Shown here: positions 47,131-58,389 of the stretch, one piece after another | Layout of the letters: each line of letters starts with the position of its first letter | How positions within the stretch are numbered: the stretch's first letter is position 1 | From: Marasmius tenuissimus | Taxonomy: Eukaryota; Basidiomycota; Agaricomycetes; Agaricales; Marasmiaceae | Reading direction: 5' to 3' | Assembly (NCBI GenBank): GCA_029532415.1 | Contig: JAQOTA010000052.1 | Coordinates: 124,001 to 188,000 of the forward strand | DNA: 64,000 bases | Position numbers and translations under genes: made by a program | The notes under the pieces: generated by a model | Database searches by the model: none | What the model was told of the DNA's origin: nothing | Seen by the model: only the letters and a program-made list of their open reading frames with translations

Positions 47131-49086
47131 TCACAGCTCTCCGATCTCCCAAGGGACGGGTTCGCCTTCCCAATCGTCCTCTTCGCCATCCGGCTCGGCA
47201 CGTTTATGCCTCGATCCGGCCAGCTCGCCATCATCACCTTCCTCGGGCCCACTAACATCCCCAACGTCCCAGATTTCCCCTCCCCTTGAACCGTCGTAAT
47301 GTCCTGCTCGCCTTCCGTATAATAGACTTTCCACGACCATCTCCTGTCTCATACGGTCGTCCCGGGCATGCATCTCAGACGAGGACAAGGCTAATAAGTG
47401 TTTCATCTGGTCCGGAAGGTCGATCTCGAGCGAGCCTCCATCACGCGTGTCGCCGCGTTTCCTGGGTTGGCCTGGCTGTGGCCTTGTGTCATCTAATCTG
47501 GGTTCGGTGAAATGATCGTCACTATCTCCCAGGTCGTCCTCTCCCTCCGATGAGATGAAAGATGAGAATCCACCACCATTGACCTTCTGAGGAGGGCGGA
47601 AATAACGAAGTATAGGATCCGGATCCAAGTCAACGTCAACACTCCCCGTGGCCTCGTTGTCGCCACCCTCCATCCTCACATCCATATCACCAACCTCACC
47701 AGCGGCAGGCGTGACGCCTCGTGTAAACGATCGGAGTCGGACCTTAATGTTGGCGTTTCCTTCCGAAGCACTGCTATCTCCATCTTCATAATCCTCGCGA
47801 TCTTTGGCCGACATTTTCGCCTTCTTACGACTTGCTTTGGCCTTGCCGTTCATCAATGCCGAGCCCGAGCTTCTGGAATTATGCGAGGATGAGGAGTCCG
47901 CGGGTGGTGGTGAGGGAGGGAGAAGAGGAATTGTTGGTTTCGCGGATGTGGACCGTGAGCGAACCGCTCCTTCGTCCCGCTCCTCGTCAGAGGCATCTGA
48001 CATGGTAACACGTTTCGCTGGTTTCTTTCCAACGTTTTCGGCCTTCGAAGGCTCCGGGTTAGATGTCGAAGGGTCGGCGGCATGAAGGTTGTCCTTAGTA
48101 GGAGCCCATCTCTTTAACCGCTGTTTACCGTTAACGGATTTCGATCGAGATTCGGCCTTTTCCCTCCCCACACTGGTCTCATCCCCCATCTCCCAATCCA
48201 TCTCGTCGTCAAAACTAATTGAAGACGCGTCCTTCGCAGGCTTTCCAAAGAGGCCGGTGGATGGGTTATTCGACTTTGCTCTCTCCAGTGCCGATTGAAG
48301 TCGGGTATTGGAGGATTGAACCGCCCCCACATCCTCGAAAAGCGTCTGAAACGATTTCCCACCAGGTCGTTTCTTCATGGGAGAGTCGTCGATGAATGAA
48401 GAGCCGGCTTTTCCCTCTCCAATATCACCTTCGTCATCGCTACTCGACGATCCTGAATCTCTGCGTCGCACGAAAGCGAGTATTGACTGCTGCGTAGAAT
48501 GTACACGACGTCTCTTGTCTTTGTTGGGTGACGGAGAGACTGGTTCCCCACGTAGACGTTTGCGAGCGCGTACCACAGCACTGGAGGGGTCGGGAAGAGC
48601 GTTGGAAGGAGCGATAGACAGGTTCACGGTGGGTGCTGAGGCAGAAGTAGAGGTTGCTGGACGGGCCTGGGGGGCAGGTGAGGGTGATGGTTCACGTACA
48701 CGAAGTTTCGCAATTGATTTTGAGGGCGTAGTGAATGGATTATTTGGACGTGAGGTTCTGGAACGTAGAGGTGATTCTGGCTGCTTTCCTTTGTTCTTCG
48801 TAGGTGAAAAAGGGTTGAAACTAGACAACGGCGCAGTTTGCTGTGTAGGCCGAGATTTCGGTATAGTTGCCTGCTGCGAAGTCTTTGTCAGTTTCTTGTA
48901 AAGTCTGTACTTGTTGGCTAGGAATTAGAATGAGAACGGGAAAAGTTGAAGGACTGTTCCGGATGGAAACGCACCAATGGAAGAATTCTTCCTTATGTCA
49001 TCCACTGAAGGAAGCCTGTCGTTCTCATCCTTGAAAGAGCGTTCCCAGGCCTTGATTTCTGCTCGAACAGACGCGAGGTCGCTCAT
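47131..49086 (-). CDS. SLD2: DNA replication initiation factor Sld2/Drc1
   Basis: CDK-phosphorylated factor that binds Dpb11 and helps load the replicative helicase at origin firing. The N-terminal DRC1/Sld2 box (VRAEIKAWERSFKDENDRLP, DDIRKNSSIANKYRLYKKL) is clear. It also resembles the N-terminus of RecQ4. The rest is disordered, with many SP/TP sites (SPLRSRTSRPNNPFTTPSK, EPVSPSPNKDKRRRVHS) fitting CDK control, and acidic stretches. One intron, 48918-48974; 632 residues. The start at 49086 gives MSDLASVRAE; a 16-residue upstream extension is possible. Divergent partner at 49279. Confidence 0.9.
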
Positions 49087-49278
49087 GCTCGCGACGTTGA
49101 TGGAGGACGCGGATGCCAATAGTCCCAACAAGTTGTGAGAGCCGTGACTCGTGAGAAAAACAGCTTCATCATACCGCGCTCACGTGACAGTCGTACGAGG
49201 TTGAACAGCCACGTTCCGGTCAGGCTCCAACTCAACCAGCCCTACCTCTTCACGACCATCACGACCACCACCACCACA
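49087..49278. promoter_or_regulatory. Divergent promoter region SLD2 / KEN-box gene
   Basis: 192 nt. It has ACGCGG at 49107-49112 (half of an MBF-type box) and CACGTG at 49181-49186, then a (CCA)n stretch directly before the plus-strand ATG. Function is unproven. Confidence 0.4.
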
Positions 49279-51492
49279 ATGAACCGTCCACGTCTCAGCA
49301 TTCTCAAACAATTTGACCCTCTGATCTCGGAAGAAAAAGAGCCAGCCACTCCGACAGCTCTTGATTCAGACCATGAAGATGGCAGCGACTTTTCTGACAA
49401 GGAGAACGCTATTCCAGCAGCAGGCGAGATCTCCATGTGCACCTTCTTCACAAAAGGTTGCAAGACAGCGTATCCAACTCCAATTAAGCTCACGAAGCGA
49501 CTCATCGACGTTGGAGATGTCACTATCAATGGGGAAGATAACGGACCGGACTGTGATTCGGAGGAGGGTGACGCTGACGACGAGAACGGCGGCGAGTTCT
49601 ATCTTCCAATGACCCCAAAACCTCGCAGTATGATCAAGAGTCCCATCAGCACACCTCGAACGCCTCTCGCCGATATTACCACCGAGGACGTTTCTCCCCT
49701 TCCTCGTCAGAAGAAAAGTTTCCAGAGTCATTATTCGCCTCAAATAGTTCATAAATCGCTCGAGTCTCCACCACTACTTCCTCACTCGTCTCTTTCATTT
49801 GTCATCAACGCCGTCAATTCAACAGGCGCTGCTTTTGGGAAATCCCAAGCTAGTACAACCAAACCTGGTCTGCTTGTGCCCAACAATCATCCCAGCCCAA
49901 GCACGCCCGAGATTCAGGTTTATTCGCCCGAGGAAGACCTTGGAAAATCAGAGTCCCTATTGAATAGGGTCCCTGCGCCCTTCACCATGTCGGAAATCGA
50001 TGGTGACGATGACACTTCCGGCGATAACTCGCTCCTCGCACTACCCATCCCACGAGCCAGCCCTGTCAACACCTCTTCCGGGGATCCTATTCGCCAGTCC
50101 TTGGACCTACATGCCTCGTTCCAACTCCAGTTCCAGTCCCCAGAGTCCAGCTTTGACCTTCTGAACGACAAGATATCTTTCTTAGAGGGACACTCGAAAG
50201 TACTATCATCGTTCTCATTGGATGAGGACGGCGACCATCAGGAGGAGAATTCTGAGCCTTGGGTTGGACTACCCCAGGAGGACGAGGAAGAGGAGGATGC
50301 AAGTATCACCCCAACCAATATGAGTGAGTTATGATCTCGTCTAAAGTTATGGATTGCATGCCTGAGCTCCCCTATACCCAGCTCCTGAGAAACTTCCCAC
50401 CTCTGACAGTAAGCATTTTACTGGAGAACAGGAAAACCATTTGCTGATTGGATTGACAGACACCTCACCTGCAATTGTGCTCAATGATGAACCTAGAACC
50501 CCTGTTACGCCCACACCTTCGTACACCAGTGCTCCTTCTGCAGAAGGTACGTCCAGATTTCACGGTCGTCCAATCGAGTGTAATAATCAATAATTGTATC
50601 AGCGTCAGTCCCATCCACTTCCTCCGACGCGCCTGAAGTGCCTTCCCCGGTTGCTGTGGAGGTTGAGGTGCCCACGATCCTTGCACCCCTCGCAGCCGAG
50701 CGGGGTACTCTGCTCTCTACACCAGGCTATCGTAATAGCGTTCCCTATGTCCCACCTGTCCCCGCATTACGCATCGTCAAACGCACAAAGCGGTACGACA
50801 CACACTTATCCAAACCCTCTTTGAGTGCAGCGCACCCCCCTCTCTGCGCATCGCCTGTGCCACCTGAGGTCTCTGAGGCGCCCCAACGACCCCAAGTGAG
50901 GGACAGGACGACCTCTCCTCCCACGACCGTTCCAACTGGTGCTCGACGCAACTCTCTGTCGCCCGTGTCTGATGGCAACGACGGTAAAAGTACTGGTGGT
51001 CCAGTACGACCTGCACCAACGAGGGCATCGCAACCTATTCAACCTGCCAAGCCGGGAGCCCCCATGCCCATGCGCGTAGCTCCCCCACCTGCATCAAGCT
51101 CTCGCCAACACCCCCTCGCACAAAGGTCTGGTTCTAGTGCGTCTAAATCCTCTACGACTGTCGCCGGCTCCGGTAACGGGGCTGGGGCTGGCCTCGGCCC
51201 GAGGAGGGTGTTAGTACCCGAGCCACAACCTGAGCAAGTACATGTCAACGTAGTCGGTGCCAAGCCAGCTCCAGGGGTACTCAAGCGACCTGAACCAGCA
51301 CCCGGAAGGGCTGCGGCCTCAGGAACGGTGGTTTCTACTCGTAGCGTCAGCGTCAGTGCGTCTGGTGTTCCTCGTCCAGTGGCTGTAGGTTCGAGACTTC
51401 CCGCTCCTACATCTGGTATCGCCAGGTTCAGGGGAACAGCACCATCTGCTGTGCCGATCCGTGGAATCCCAGCTCCCAGACGGTTTACTTGA
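49279..51492 (+). CDS. Disordered protein with KEN box and CDK-type sites, unknown function
   Basis: Not recognised. The first 43 residues contain RPRL (residues 3-6, D-box like) and SDKEN (KEN at 41-43), both forms of APC/C degrons. An acidic region and a cluster of SP/TP sites follow (IKSPISTPRTPLADITTEDV, SPLPRQKK). The C-terminal half is basic and rich in Pro, Ser, Ala and Val, ending RGTAPSAVPIRGIPAPRRFT. Four exons with GT..AG introns; about 670 residues. The shared short promoter with SLD2 fits cell-cycle expression. A mitotic regulator or microtubule-associated protein is inference. Confidence 0.65.
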
Positions 51493-51908
51493 ACTGTGCC
51501 CTATTCATATCATTCAGTTCCTTAATACTAATTTCGCTCGTCCCATATATGTTTTCTCAATTGTCACATTGTTGATTATGGCTTTCAATTCCTCTTTCTC
51601 TGGGTTCATCCTCATGAAAGACTCATCATGCTTCCTTCGCAATCCAACCTCTCATCAGCATTTACACACACAGCATACAGTATTAGATCATTTGCATATA
51701 ACCACAACTCTCACAACTGCAGCAATTCTTCTTTTCACATTCACAGTAAGTACACTTACAAATGCTATATATCAGACAACCAATGGATCACTAGATGCGT
51801 TTTTGAAAGACTGCATTACCAAGTAGCAAGCTGACTTTGCGTAAGTAACAGAACAACATCGTATACTCAAGCAGCTGAAAGGAACTCGCACGAAAAGTTG
51901 AATAAGGC
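51493..51908. other. Convergent 3' region
   Basis: About 415 nt, AT-rich, between converging genes. A plus-strand open frame at 51461-51826 overlaps the end of the KEN-box gene and looks random. Confidence 0.5.
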
Positions 51909-54013
51909 TTACGCGGAGACCTTACACGACTTCGACGCAGACACCTTCGAGTCTGATTCGGAGGTGACGGTAAGTGTAACCGTAGCCTCGCCAGTGGCAC
52001 CCGATCCAGCACCAACTGCGACCCTTGCATCTGTCGTCGAGCCAAATTTCGCCGTAGCCAATGCGTTCGGAAGTTCGACCCTCCACTGGCCCTGACCACT
52101 GACTGTGGCATTTAGCCTATAAATGTCGGACTGGAGGTAGGCAGACAGGTCTTGCGGATGCCCTGTGCTGTTACCGGCGAACGTTCCTGTGTTCTTGAGC
52201 GCAAATGTGCAGAACACCCCGGAAGCGGTGTTGGTGCCTTCGACTTTTCCATCGCCAAGCTCGATGCCACGTTTACTGGAACCACTTCCGTCGAGCGAGC
52301 GCACACCGACGGTGTAGTGTAGAATGCCCGTCGTGTCGCGGTTGATATCTGCGACGTAGAAGTGCAGACGATTCGCCGCATCCTCGTACTCGAACTGGCT
52401 TTTCGAGCGCGTTCCGGCATGGAACAGCGCATCTGCCAACTGCCTGTAATCACCAATACTCCAGTACCTCGCCGTTCCATTCGGTAAGATGAAGTCGACA
52501 ACATGAGCATCTTGTGGGTTTGCGTCGATGACCCACTGGAATGGTTGTGTACGGTCGCTGTCCTTGGTCTTCGAAATCATAACTCCCGAGTCAGGACAGA
52601 ACGAGTCGGCGCCCATTCTGTCGACGACTTCCATGTTGTAATTGTTGTAGCTGCCACCGTCGCACAAGGGATCCGTGGAAGTGTTGCAACGCGGGGAAAG
52701 GTCTCCTTGAGAGCCGAAAGAGATGTTGAACCCCATTAGTCCACCCTGTAGGGCAGTTGGGTCCACAGATCGAGCGGTGATTTCAGCGACCACAGGTCCG
52801 GAGGTCGCGAGAGCAGAGCGAGAGATTTGTAGGATGGGAGTATTGTCGATGAGTTGAATCTGGTGCTTATCCCTCATAGTGTGGAGACTTCCCATTGATG
52901 CGCCTTGAGAACAGGAAAGGTCGAGTAAGTAGCTAATTCAAGGACGGTATATGGTAAGAACGCGTCGGACGCACCTTGCACGGGCGGAATCTGCCAACGA
53001 GAGTGGGGGCCTCCTGGACCATTGAAGGAGCCACGATCCAGCATGGAGAACGGACCCGTGTAAGCACGTCGGGGCGGATCGCTGTATGGGTTGTTGTAGT
53101 TGTCGCCAATTCCAAGAAGATGGGAGAGCTCGTGTGCGAAAGTAGCCATTCCTGAGCTCTCTCCTTGAGTCGAGGAGCCTCCTCCAGCATTTGGCCAGAT
53201 AGTGGAAGCTGCCGCCCACGAAGTCCAGTCGACGTAACGCGTTTTGGCGTAGTTGGGAAGCCCGCTATTGCTTGGTGGTCCGAATTCAGCCGGTACGTCC
53301 TCTTTGTTCAGGAACTTCATTTCACCAAACTCCTGCCAGGTAGACGATTCATCCTGGCCAGCGGAGAGGATGAAAACGAGTTCGAACGAATTGGCGGTTG
53401 TGTTCCCGACGTCTGCGCGCCATGCTGCGAGTGCGTCTGTTCGAAGGTCAATCGAACAGAACTTTCCTGCTGGACAAGCTCCCTCGTTGAATCCACCACG
53501 CTCGTCATCAACCCCATACTGGTAGCTCAGACTCGGCAAACGATACGGCCCAAAGACGGTCAAGTCGACACCGTACTTTCCAAACGAGTCCCCCATCCAG
53601 TACTGATGAAGTGTATGACCTCCGTTGAGTTCATTCGGCGTGTTAAGCAAATCCTTGTAAAATTTGGGAACGTCCTCTCTCTTCAAACCAGAAGCAAGCG
53701 GTTGTGGATTGCCGAAGATATCAGACTCTGGCTCCAGGGTGATGACGAAGGGCTGGTCCGAGTAGTCTACCGCGACCATGGCAATATTGAAGTTACGATC
53801 CTTCCCTCTTACAGAGGGGTCCCCCCAACTGGTACCAGGAGGTTCTACGAAGTCGTTCCAGGTCATGTTGTCTGGATTTACCCAGTTCTGTGGATCGAGG
53901 ATGGCAAAAGGATCGAGGGCCCAGGGAGCCTGCCTTGCTTCGAAGGGTGCAGCAGACGCGACGTTGAAAATGGTACTGGCCAGGGCGGCGACGGAGATCG
54001 TGGATCGCGCCAT
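51909..54013 (-). CDS. Secreted M6-type metalloprotease
   Basis: A signal peptide (MARSTISVAALASTIFNVAS) is followed by an acidic propeptide-like region. The zinc site HELSH lies at about residues 294-298 in GMATFAHELSHLLGIGDNYN, the HExxH pattern of peptidase family M6 (immune inhibitor A-like). FSMLDRGSFNGPGGPHSRWQ supplies the family's Met-turn-like block. The C-terminal half has no named domain and carries NxS/T sites (GNSTGHPQ, NATVSG). One intron, 52904-52974; 677 residues. It probably degrades extracellular protein, with a nutritional or interaction role; the target is unknown. Confidence 0.85.
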
Positions 54014-54746
54014 TTTGCTATCCCTCCTTCAAAAGTTCGAAAACAACTGTCGGGCTGGAAGGGGAGGAAAGGAGGGAGGGAGCACCGGAGATGATACGGA
54101 CAACATCATAGCTTATATATAGTGTAGTATCCACCTAGGTCCCTGGTTCTAATGAACCACATGGAAGAGTATAGAGGAGTGTGGAGCACAGCATGGATCA
54201 TGCAAGCTCCTTGTACCCATGATTTGGCAAGAATCAGTTTCGGCTTGCAGAACCCGATAACAGTGTTCTTGGCCCATCCCTCCAACACGGTCCCTGTAGG
54301 CGTACATCTACAAGTACGCTGGTGGAGGTATGACTCAGTCTTTGTTCCAAGTAGATGCCCTTTTCACGCAAAGCTGGGCAGCCGGCTTCTGAAGCCCGGC
54401 TGCATTCGGAACCCAGATGCCGTTTCGATATGTACCTACTCAAATGATGATGCGCCACCACATAATCTTTCGTACTTCATGAAGTTCCAGAATTCAAATC
54501 GGAACACATACTCGCTCTGATCCAGTAGATGGCTACTCGGGCAGCCGTCACAGTAGAATCAATAGAGAACTACTGTACAAACGAATATGTACTGAATACT
54601 GTATAAATTACAATCGCTGGTGTGGAAAACGCGTCCTGTAGTGAATGTGCAAGAGGCGAGTGGTCGTGAGGTATCCGTAGAATGACTGACTGATTGGTGA
54701 AATGCGGGAACGGAACATGAAGATGCGAGCAATGGCCATAAATAAA
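54014..54746. other. Long intergenic region
   Basis: About 730 nt between two minus-strand genes. It should hold the protease promoter and the sirtuin 3' UTR. A plus-strand open frame at 54152-54520 has no protein character. Confidence 0.5.
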
Positions 54747-56456
54747 CTAGGCAGCGGTGGTAGTCTTCCTGACCACACGTCTCGGCTTCGACTTAGCAGA
54801 GCCCAACCCCCTGATTACCCTATCTTTCTTGGGAGAGTTCACACCCTGCATCGATAGGTCCATGCACAACTGTTCGACATCAGAATTTTCCGATTCGTCC
54901 AGGTCGAGCTGATTGTGAGCCCTATCGCCGAACAACAGCCCCCTCTCCTCTGGTGCTAGACCCTCACCCGCCGACTTGACGCGTCGTTTCGAGGGACTAG
55001 ACTGGAGCTTGTCGTAGTGAGAAGCACCCTGCCGACGCTTGCTTGGTGAGCTCGGAGGGCGTTTCACCTTCGAAACATCAGGTGAAATGGCCATCGGAGA
55101 GCCAGGTGGCAAGTTCTCGACTTCGGCAATAGGTTTCTTCTTCGTCCCTGAAAGAATGAGCCTCGTCAGACGTATACGAATAGACAACAGAAGGAAAGAA
55201 CAGTACCTTTCGCTCTTGATTTGGCTATGGGGACTTTTGACGAGTCCTTGATAGCCTTGAAGGACCCACCAAGGGTGACATCACCTCCAGAGGAGACAAG
55301 GGTCTGCTGGATCTCCCAATCGGCCGGACGCATCCTCTTCCAATCGTCAATAACCTTCTCTACCCACGCATCGGTCTCCCCTTCAACGTGGTAGTCAAAC
55401 ACATCCGCCCATTCCGAGCCAGGCGCCGTCTTATTCACAAACACCACCTTTCCCACCCACGGTTTAGGCTTAGATGTGCCCTGCGCATCAGGCACAGTGT
55501 GTGCATGGACGGATTTGGCGAATTGCTTCACCAACTTCTTCAGTCCGTGAACCTTTAGCGAAGTACCCATGATAATGAGCATATCCGGCTTCCGGCCGAG
55601 GTCGGAAGACTGGACTGTGCCTATGTCATCGCCAAGCGGGTGGGGCTCGTCGTAAAGCACAATTGCAGGCCGGAGGGACCCAACACGGATGGCCCTAGCA
55701 GAACGAGCAACTCTGGAGTTCGCTGGAAGGAAACAATATAAATGCCACAAGCCACATGGATTGAACAGGAGCACTTACATCTTTGGAGACACTCGGGGCA
55801 GTCAGGACACAGTCCTTGCTCGAAGATCACAAGATGTTCTTCTGTGCAAGGGAAGTCGGCAGAGCAGGACTGGCATCTCACACGATGTATATCACCATGT
55901 AATTGAACATTCCGTAGCTGTTTCAGTGACTTCTTGCCCTTTGCCTTGGTGGCCGTCGAATCGGCTTCGGTAGGAGGAGTGGTGAGCCCTGCGCGATCCT
56001 CCAGACCGTCTATATTTTGGGTATATGAGCGTAGGAGTTTCTTCTTCGAGTCGAGAGTCTTGATGAAATGGTGCGTGGGGGTAGGAGTTGCATGGTCAAC
56101 AGATCGTTTTAGTTTCGAGATGAATGTATAGAATAGTGCAGTGGAGGCTGGATCACGAAAAAGCGACGCGTCGAATAGATCCCGTCCTTTCATTACTACG
56201 TCTGGGTATTGTTGCTTAACGAGTGCATAGAGACCGTCGGAGGAGCGGAAATCCTATCCATAATGAGGTTCAAGTATTAACAGCGATGAAGATTTGATGG
56301 AAGTCGTGCACTTACGGGTATCCCAGACGAACAAGATATCCCAGCACCAGTAACAACAATAATCTTCTTGCATTTGGCGACTGAAAGTGACAGGTCGCTC
56401 AGAGTTCGACGAGTATGAGTGTCGGTTTGTGCATCCTCCACATTGAGGGTGATCAT
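54747..56456 (-). CDS. HST4: NAD-dependent histone deacetylase, Hst3/Hst4-type sirtuin
   Basis: Class I sirtuin; yeast Hst3/Hst4 remove acetyl from histone H3 K56 after replication. Motifs are VVTGAGISCSSGIPDFRSSDGLY in two pieces, YTQNIDGLEDRAG, catalytic LHGD, zinc cysteines CQSC and CPDC, and IMGTSLKVHGLKKLVKQF. The long KxxK-rich C-terminus has two SSPSKRR repeats (CDK/NLS-like). The match is better to Hst3/Hst4 than Sir2, judged by the NIDGLE and the KVHGLKKLV block; Hst3 versus Hst4 cannot be decided. The start at 56456 gives MITLNVEDAQ. About 530 residues. Neighbour RFC4 is also replication-linked. Confidence 0.88.
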
Positions 56457-56763
56457 GGCGAGCCAGGTGGTGGAGGACGATGAAGACGGAAAGAAACCAA
56501 TGGCTGGCGTTCAACCTTGCAGTTGACTTCTAAATTAGGGAACTTTGTATGTGTTTTGTCATTTCGGTTGGTTGGACGCGCTAAGCACGTGATCGAGATT
56601 TAACGCGTGGCTCCTACGTCATTCAAATTGGGCTTTTATTGTTGATGGAAGCGCCCACAACACTGACAGGTTGTGGGACTGGAATGAACATGGGATTGGA
56701 AGTCATCTATGTATTCAAGTTGCGCAACACTAAAGATACAACGACACCATGCCAATTACCTAC
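56457..56763. promoter_or_regulatory. Sirtuin promoter with E-box and MBF-type boxes
   Basis: About 305 nt between RFC4 (3') and the sirtuin start, both minus. It contains ACGCG at 56576-56580, CACGTG at 56586-56591 and ACGCGT at 56603-56608, 120-150 nt upstream of the start codon. ACGCGT is the core of G1/S boxes bound by MBF in fungi; activity here is inferred. Confidence 0.5.
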
Positions 56764-58220
56764 TCAAACCTTGAAGAGCTCAGGTTTCAGGTTCTATGTG
56801 AACGCGTGAGTTCGAGTACGGTTCATGCGGTTGAAAGGTGTAACTCAGTGCTCACCATTTTGCACAGACGAGCAACTAGGCCAGCGAGTTGAAGTAGCGT
56901 TCCGACTCCCTCAAGGATACGCATATGGGTGAAACCAACCTCCTTCGGCAGGAAGAACGCGTTAGTCATCCTTCAAAACCGTCAAATCAGGACCTACCTT
57001 GATAAACTCGAGTTTGGTATATTCCGGGATCCTGCAGAGAACTGAGTGATTTCAACAGGGAGAAGCGCAGTGAACCCACTCGTCAAAGGTTTTGACAACA
57101 CGAAAGATTGTGACCACAATGTCAACAGCGCTGTATCCTTGCTCCCACAGATCATTCAGCCGGTCCATCGCTTTATCGACGTCTCCTTTTATGCAATGCC
57201 GGACAAGGTCCTGAACAATTATCGGATGTGGTTGGTCGCACACTTTGAAAACGTGGTCTCCAGATACGAATCCGAATCCAGAATGTGTGGACTGCAGGTT
57301 GTTGATTGCCTGACGCATGTCTCCTTCTGACGTGAATATGAGAGCAGTCAAACCATCGTCATTATATTGAACCTGTAGGCATTATGAGCGCTGGGCTCGA
57401 GTGATCAGTTGGCGAGAGCACATACCTTTTCCAGTTCACAGATCTCCAACAAACGTTTGAGAATCTCTGCGTCTCTCAGCTTGGCATATCGAAGAATTGC
57501 ACAACGACTTTGTATCGGTTCGATGATCTTGTTGCTCATATTGCATGCTAGGCAAAATCGGGTGGTGTTGGAGAATATCTCCATTGTTCTCCGTAAAGCT
57601 TGCTGAGCACCGGCGGTCATGCTACATGGGAGCGTTGAGCCAATGAAACGAATCCAATCCAGATGAAGAAATAACCTGTCTGCTTCATCCAGAATAACGA
57701 TCTTGTGTCTACCCGGCGGTAGGGTGACTTTCTTTTGAGCGAACGATTTTATCTTGTTCCGAACGACGTCAATTCCCCTTCGAAGCATAAGCATAGATCT
57801 CGGTAAGCAGTTGAACGCGACGTACCGTTCATCTGAGGCATTCAGCTCCAAGACTCCTTCTTTGTACGCGTCTCCTAGTAGCTGACGCGCCAAACAGTGT
57901 ATACTAGTCGTCTTTCCTATCCCAGGCATGCCCTGCACCATAATCAGCAAGGTATAGCAAGTGAAGAGCTGAAACGCACCGAAATTATTATATGTGGGCA
58001 GTTTCCGTCTCTAGCAATGACTTTCAAGCGGTCAATGGTCTCTGAGTTTCCAACAACATCGTCAAGGAGGTGTGGTCGATACTTTTCGACCCTAAAGACA
58101 TGTCAGACGGGCGCACGTGGATTGGGCAGTTCTCCTCCTCTCTTACCAAGGCAGTTCGTAGGGTGTTTCTGCAGGTCCTGGGGCTTTTCCTTTTGCTTTT
58201 GATGAAGAGGGGACAGACAT
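56764..58220 (-). CDS. RFC4: Replication factor C subunit Rfc4 (human RFC2)
   Basis: Small AAA+ subunit of the PCNA clamp loader. In order: [20 protein letters not shown], Walker [36 protein letters not shown], Walker [24 protein letters not shown] box [36 protein letters not shown] and the end [14 protein letters not shown]. Introns are all GT..AG, and the last exon is placed by matching the conserved NLKPELFKV tail. The start at 58220 gives [11 protein letters not shown]. About 350 residues. It diverges from the SerRS gene with 169 nt between start codons. Confidence 0.96.
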
Positions 58221-58389
58221 GATGGTGATTCAAGAAAGAGATTGACGCGTTTCGCATCCTTTCGCACCAGTCACAGCGTGACGACACGCGATTTTTGCAG
58301 CCCGGCCCTCCTTGACTCTCTTAGAGTCCCACCATCAGCTGGGCCTGACCACATCCACAGATTCCCAAGGGATATTTCTTGTTTTGTCG
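58221..58389. promoter_or_regulatory. Divergent promoter RFC4 / SerRS with MBF-type box
   Basis: 169 nt. ACGCGT lies at 58245-58250, 25 nt upstream of the RFC4 ATG, which fits G1/S expression of a replication gene; unproven. Confidence 0.5.

Noticed and set aside
53165..54094. 309-codon plus-strand open frame
   Set aside because: It lies antisense to the M6 protease, whose signal peptide, HELSH and family blocks are clear; the plus frame has no protein character.
54152..54520. 122-codon plus-strand frame in the long intergenic region
   Set aside because: No domain, no signal peptide and no splice partner; chance length in GC-balanced DNA.
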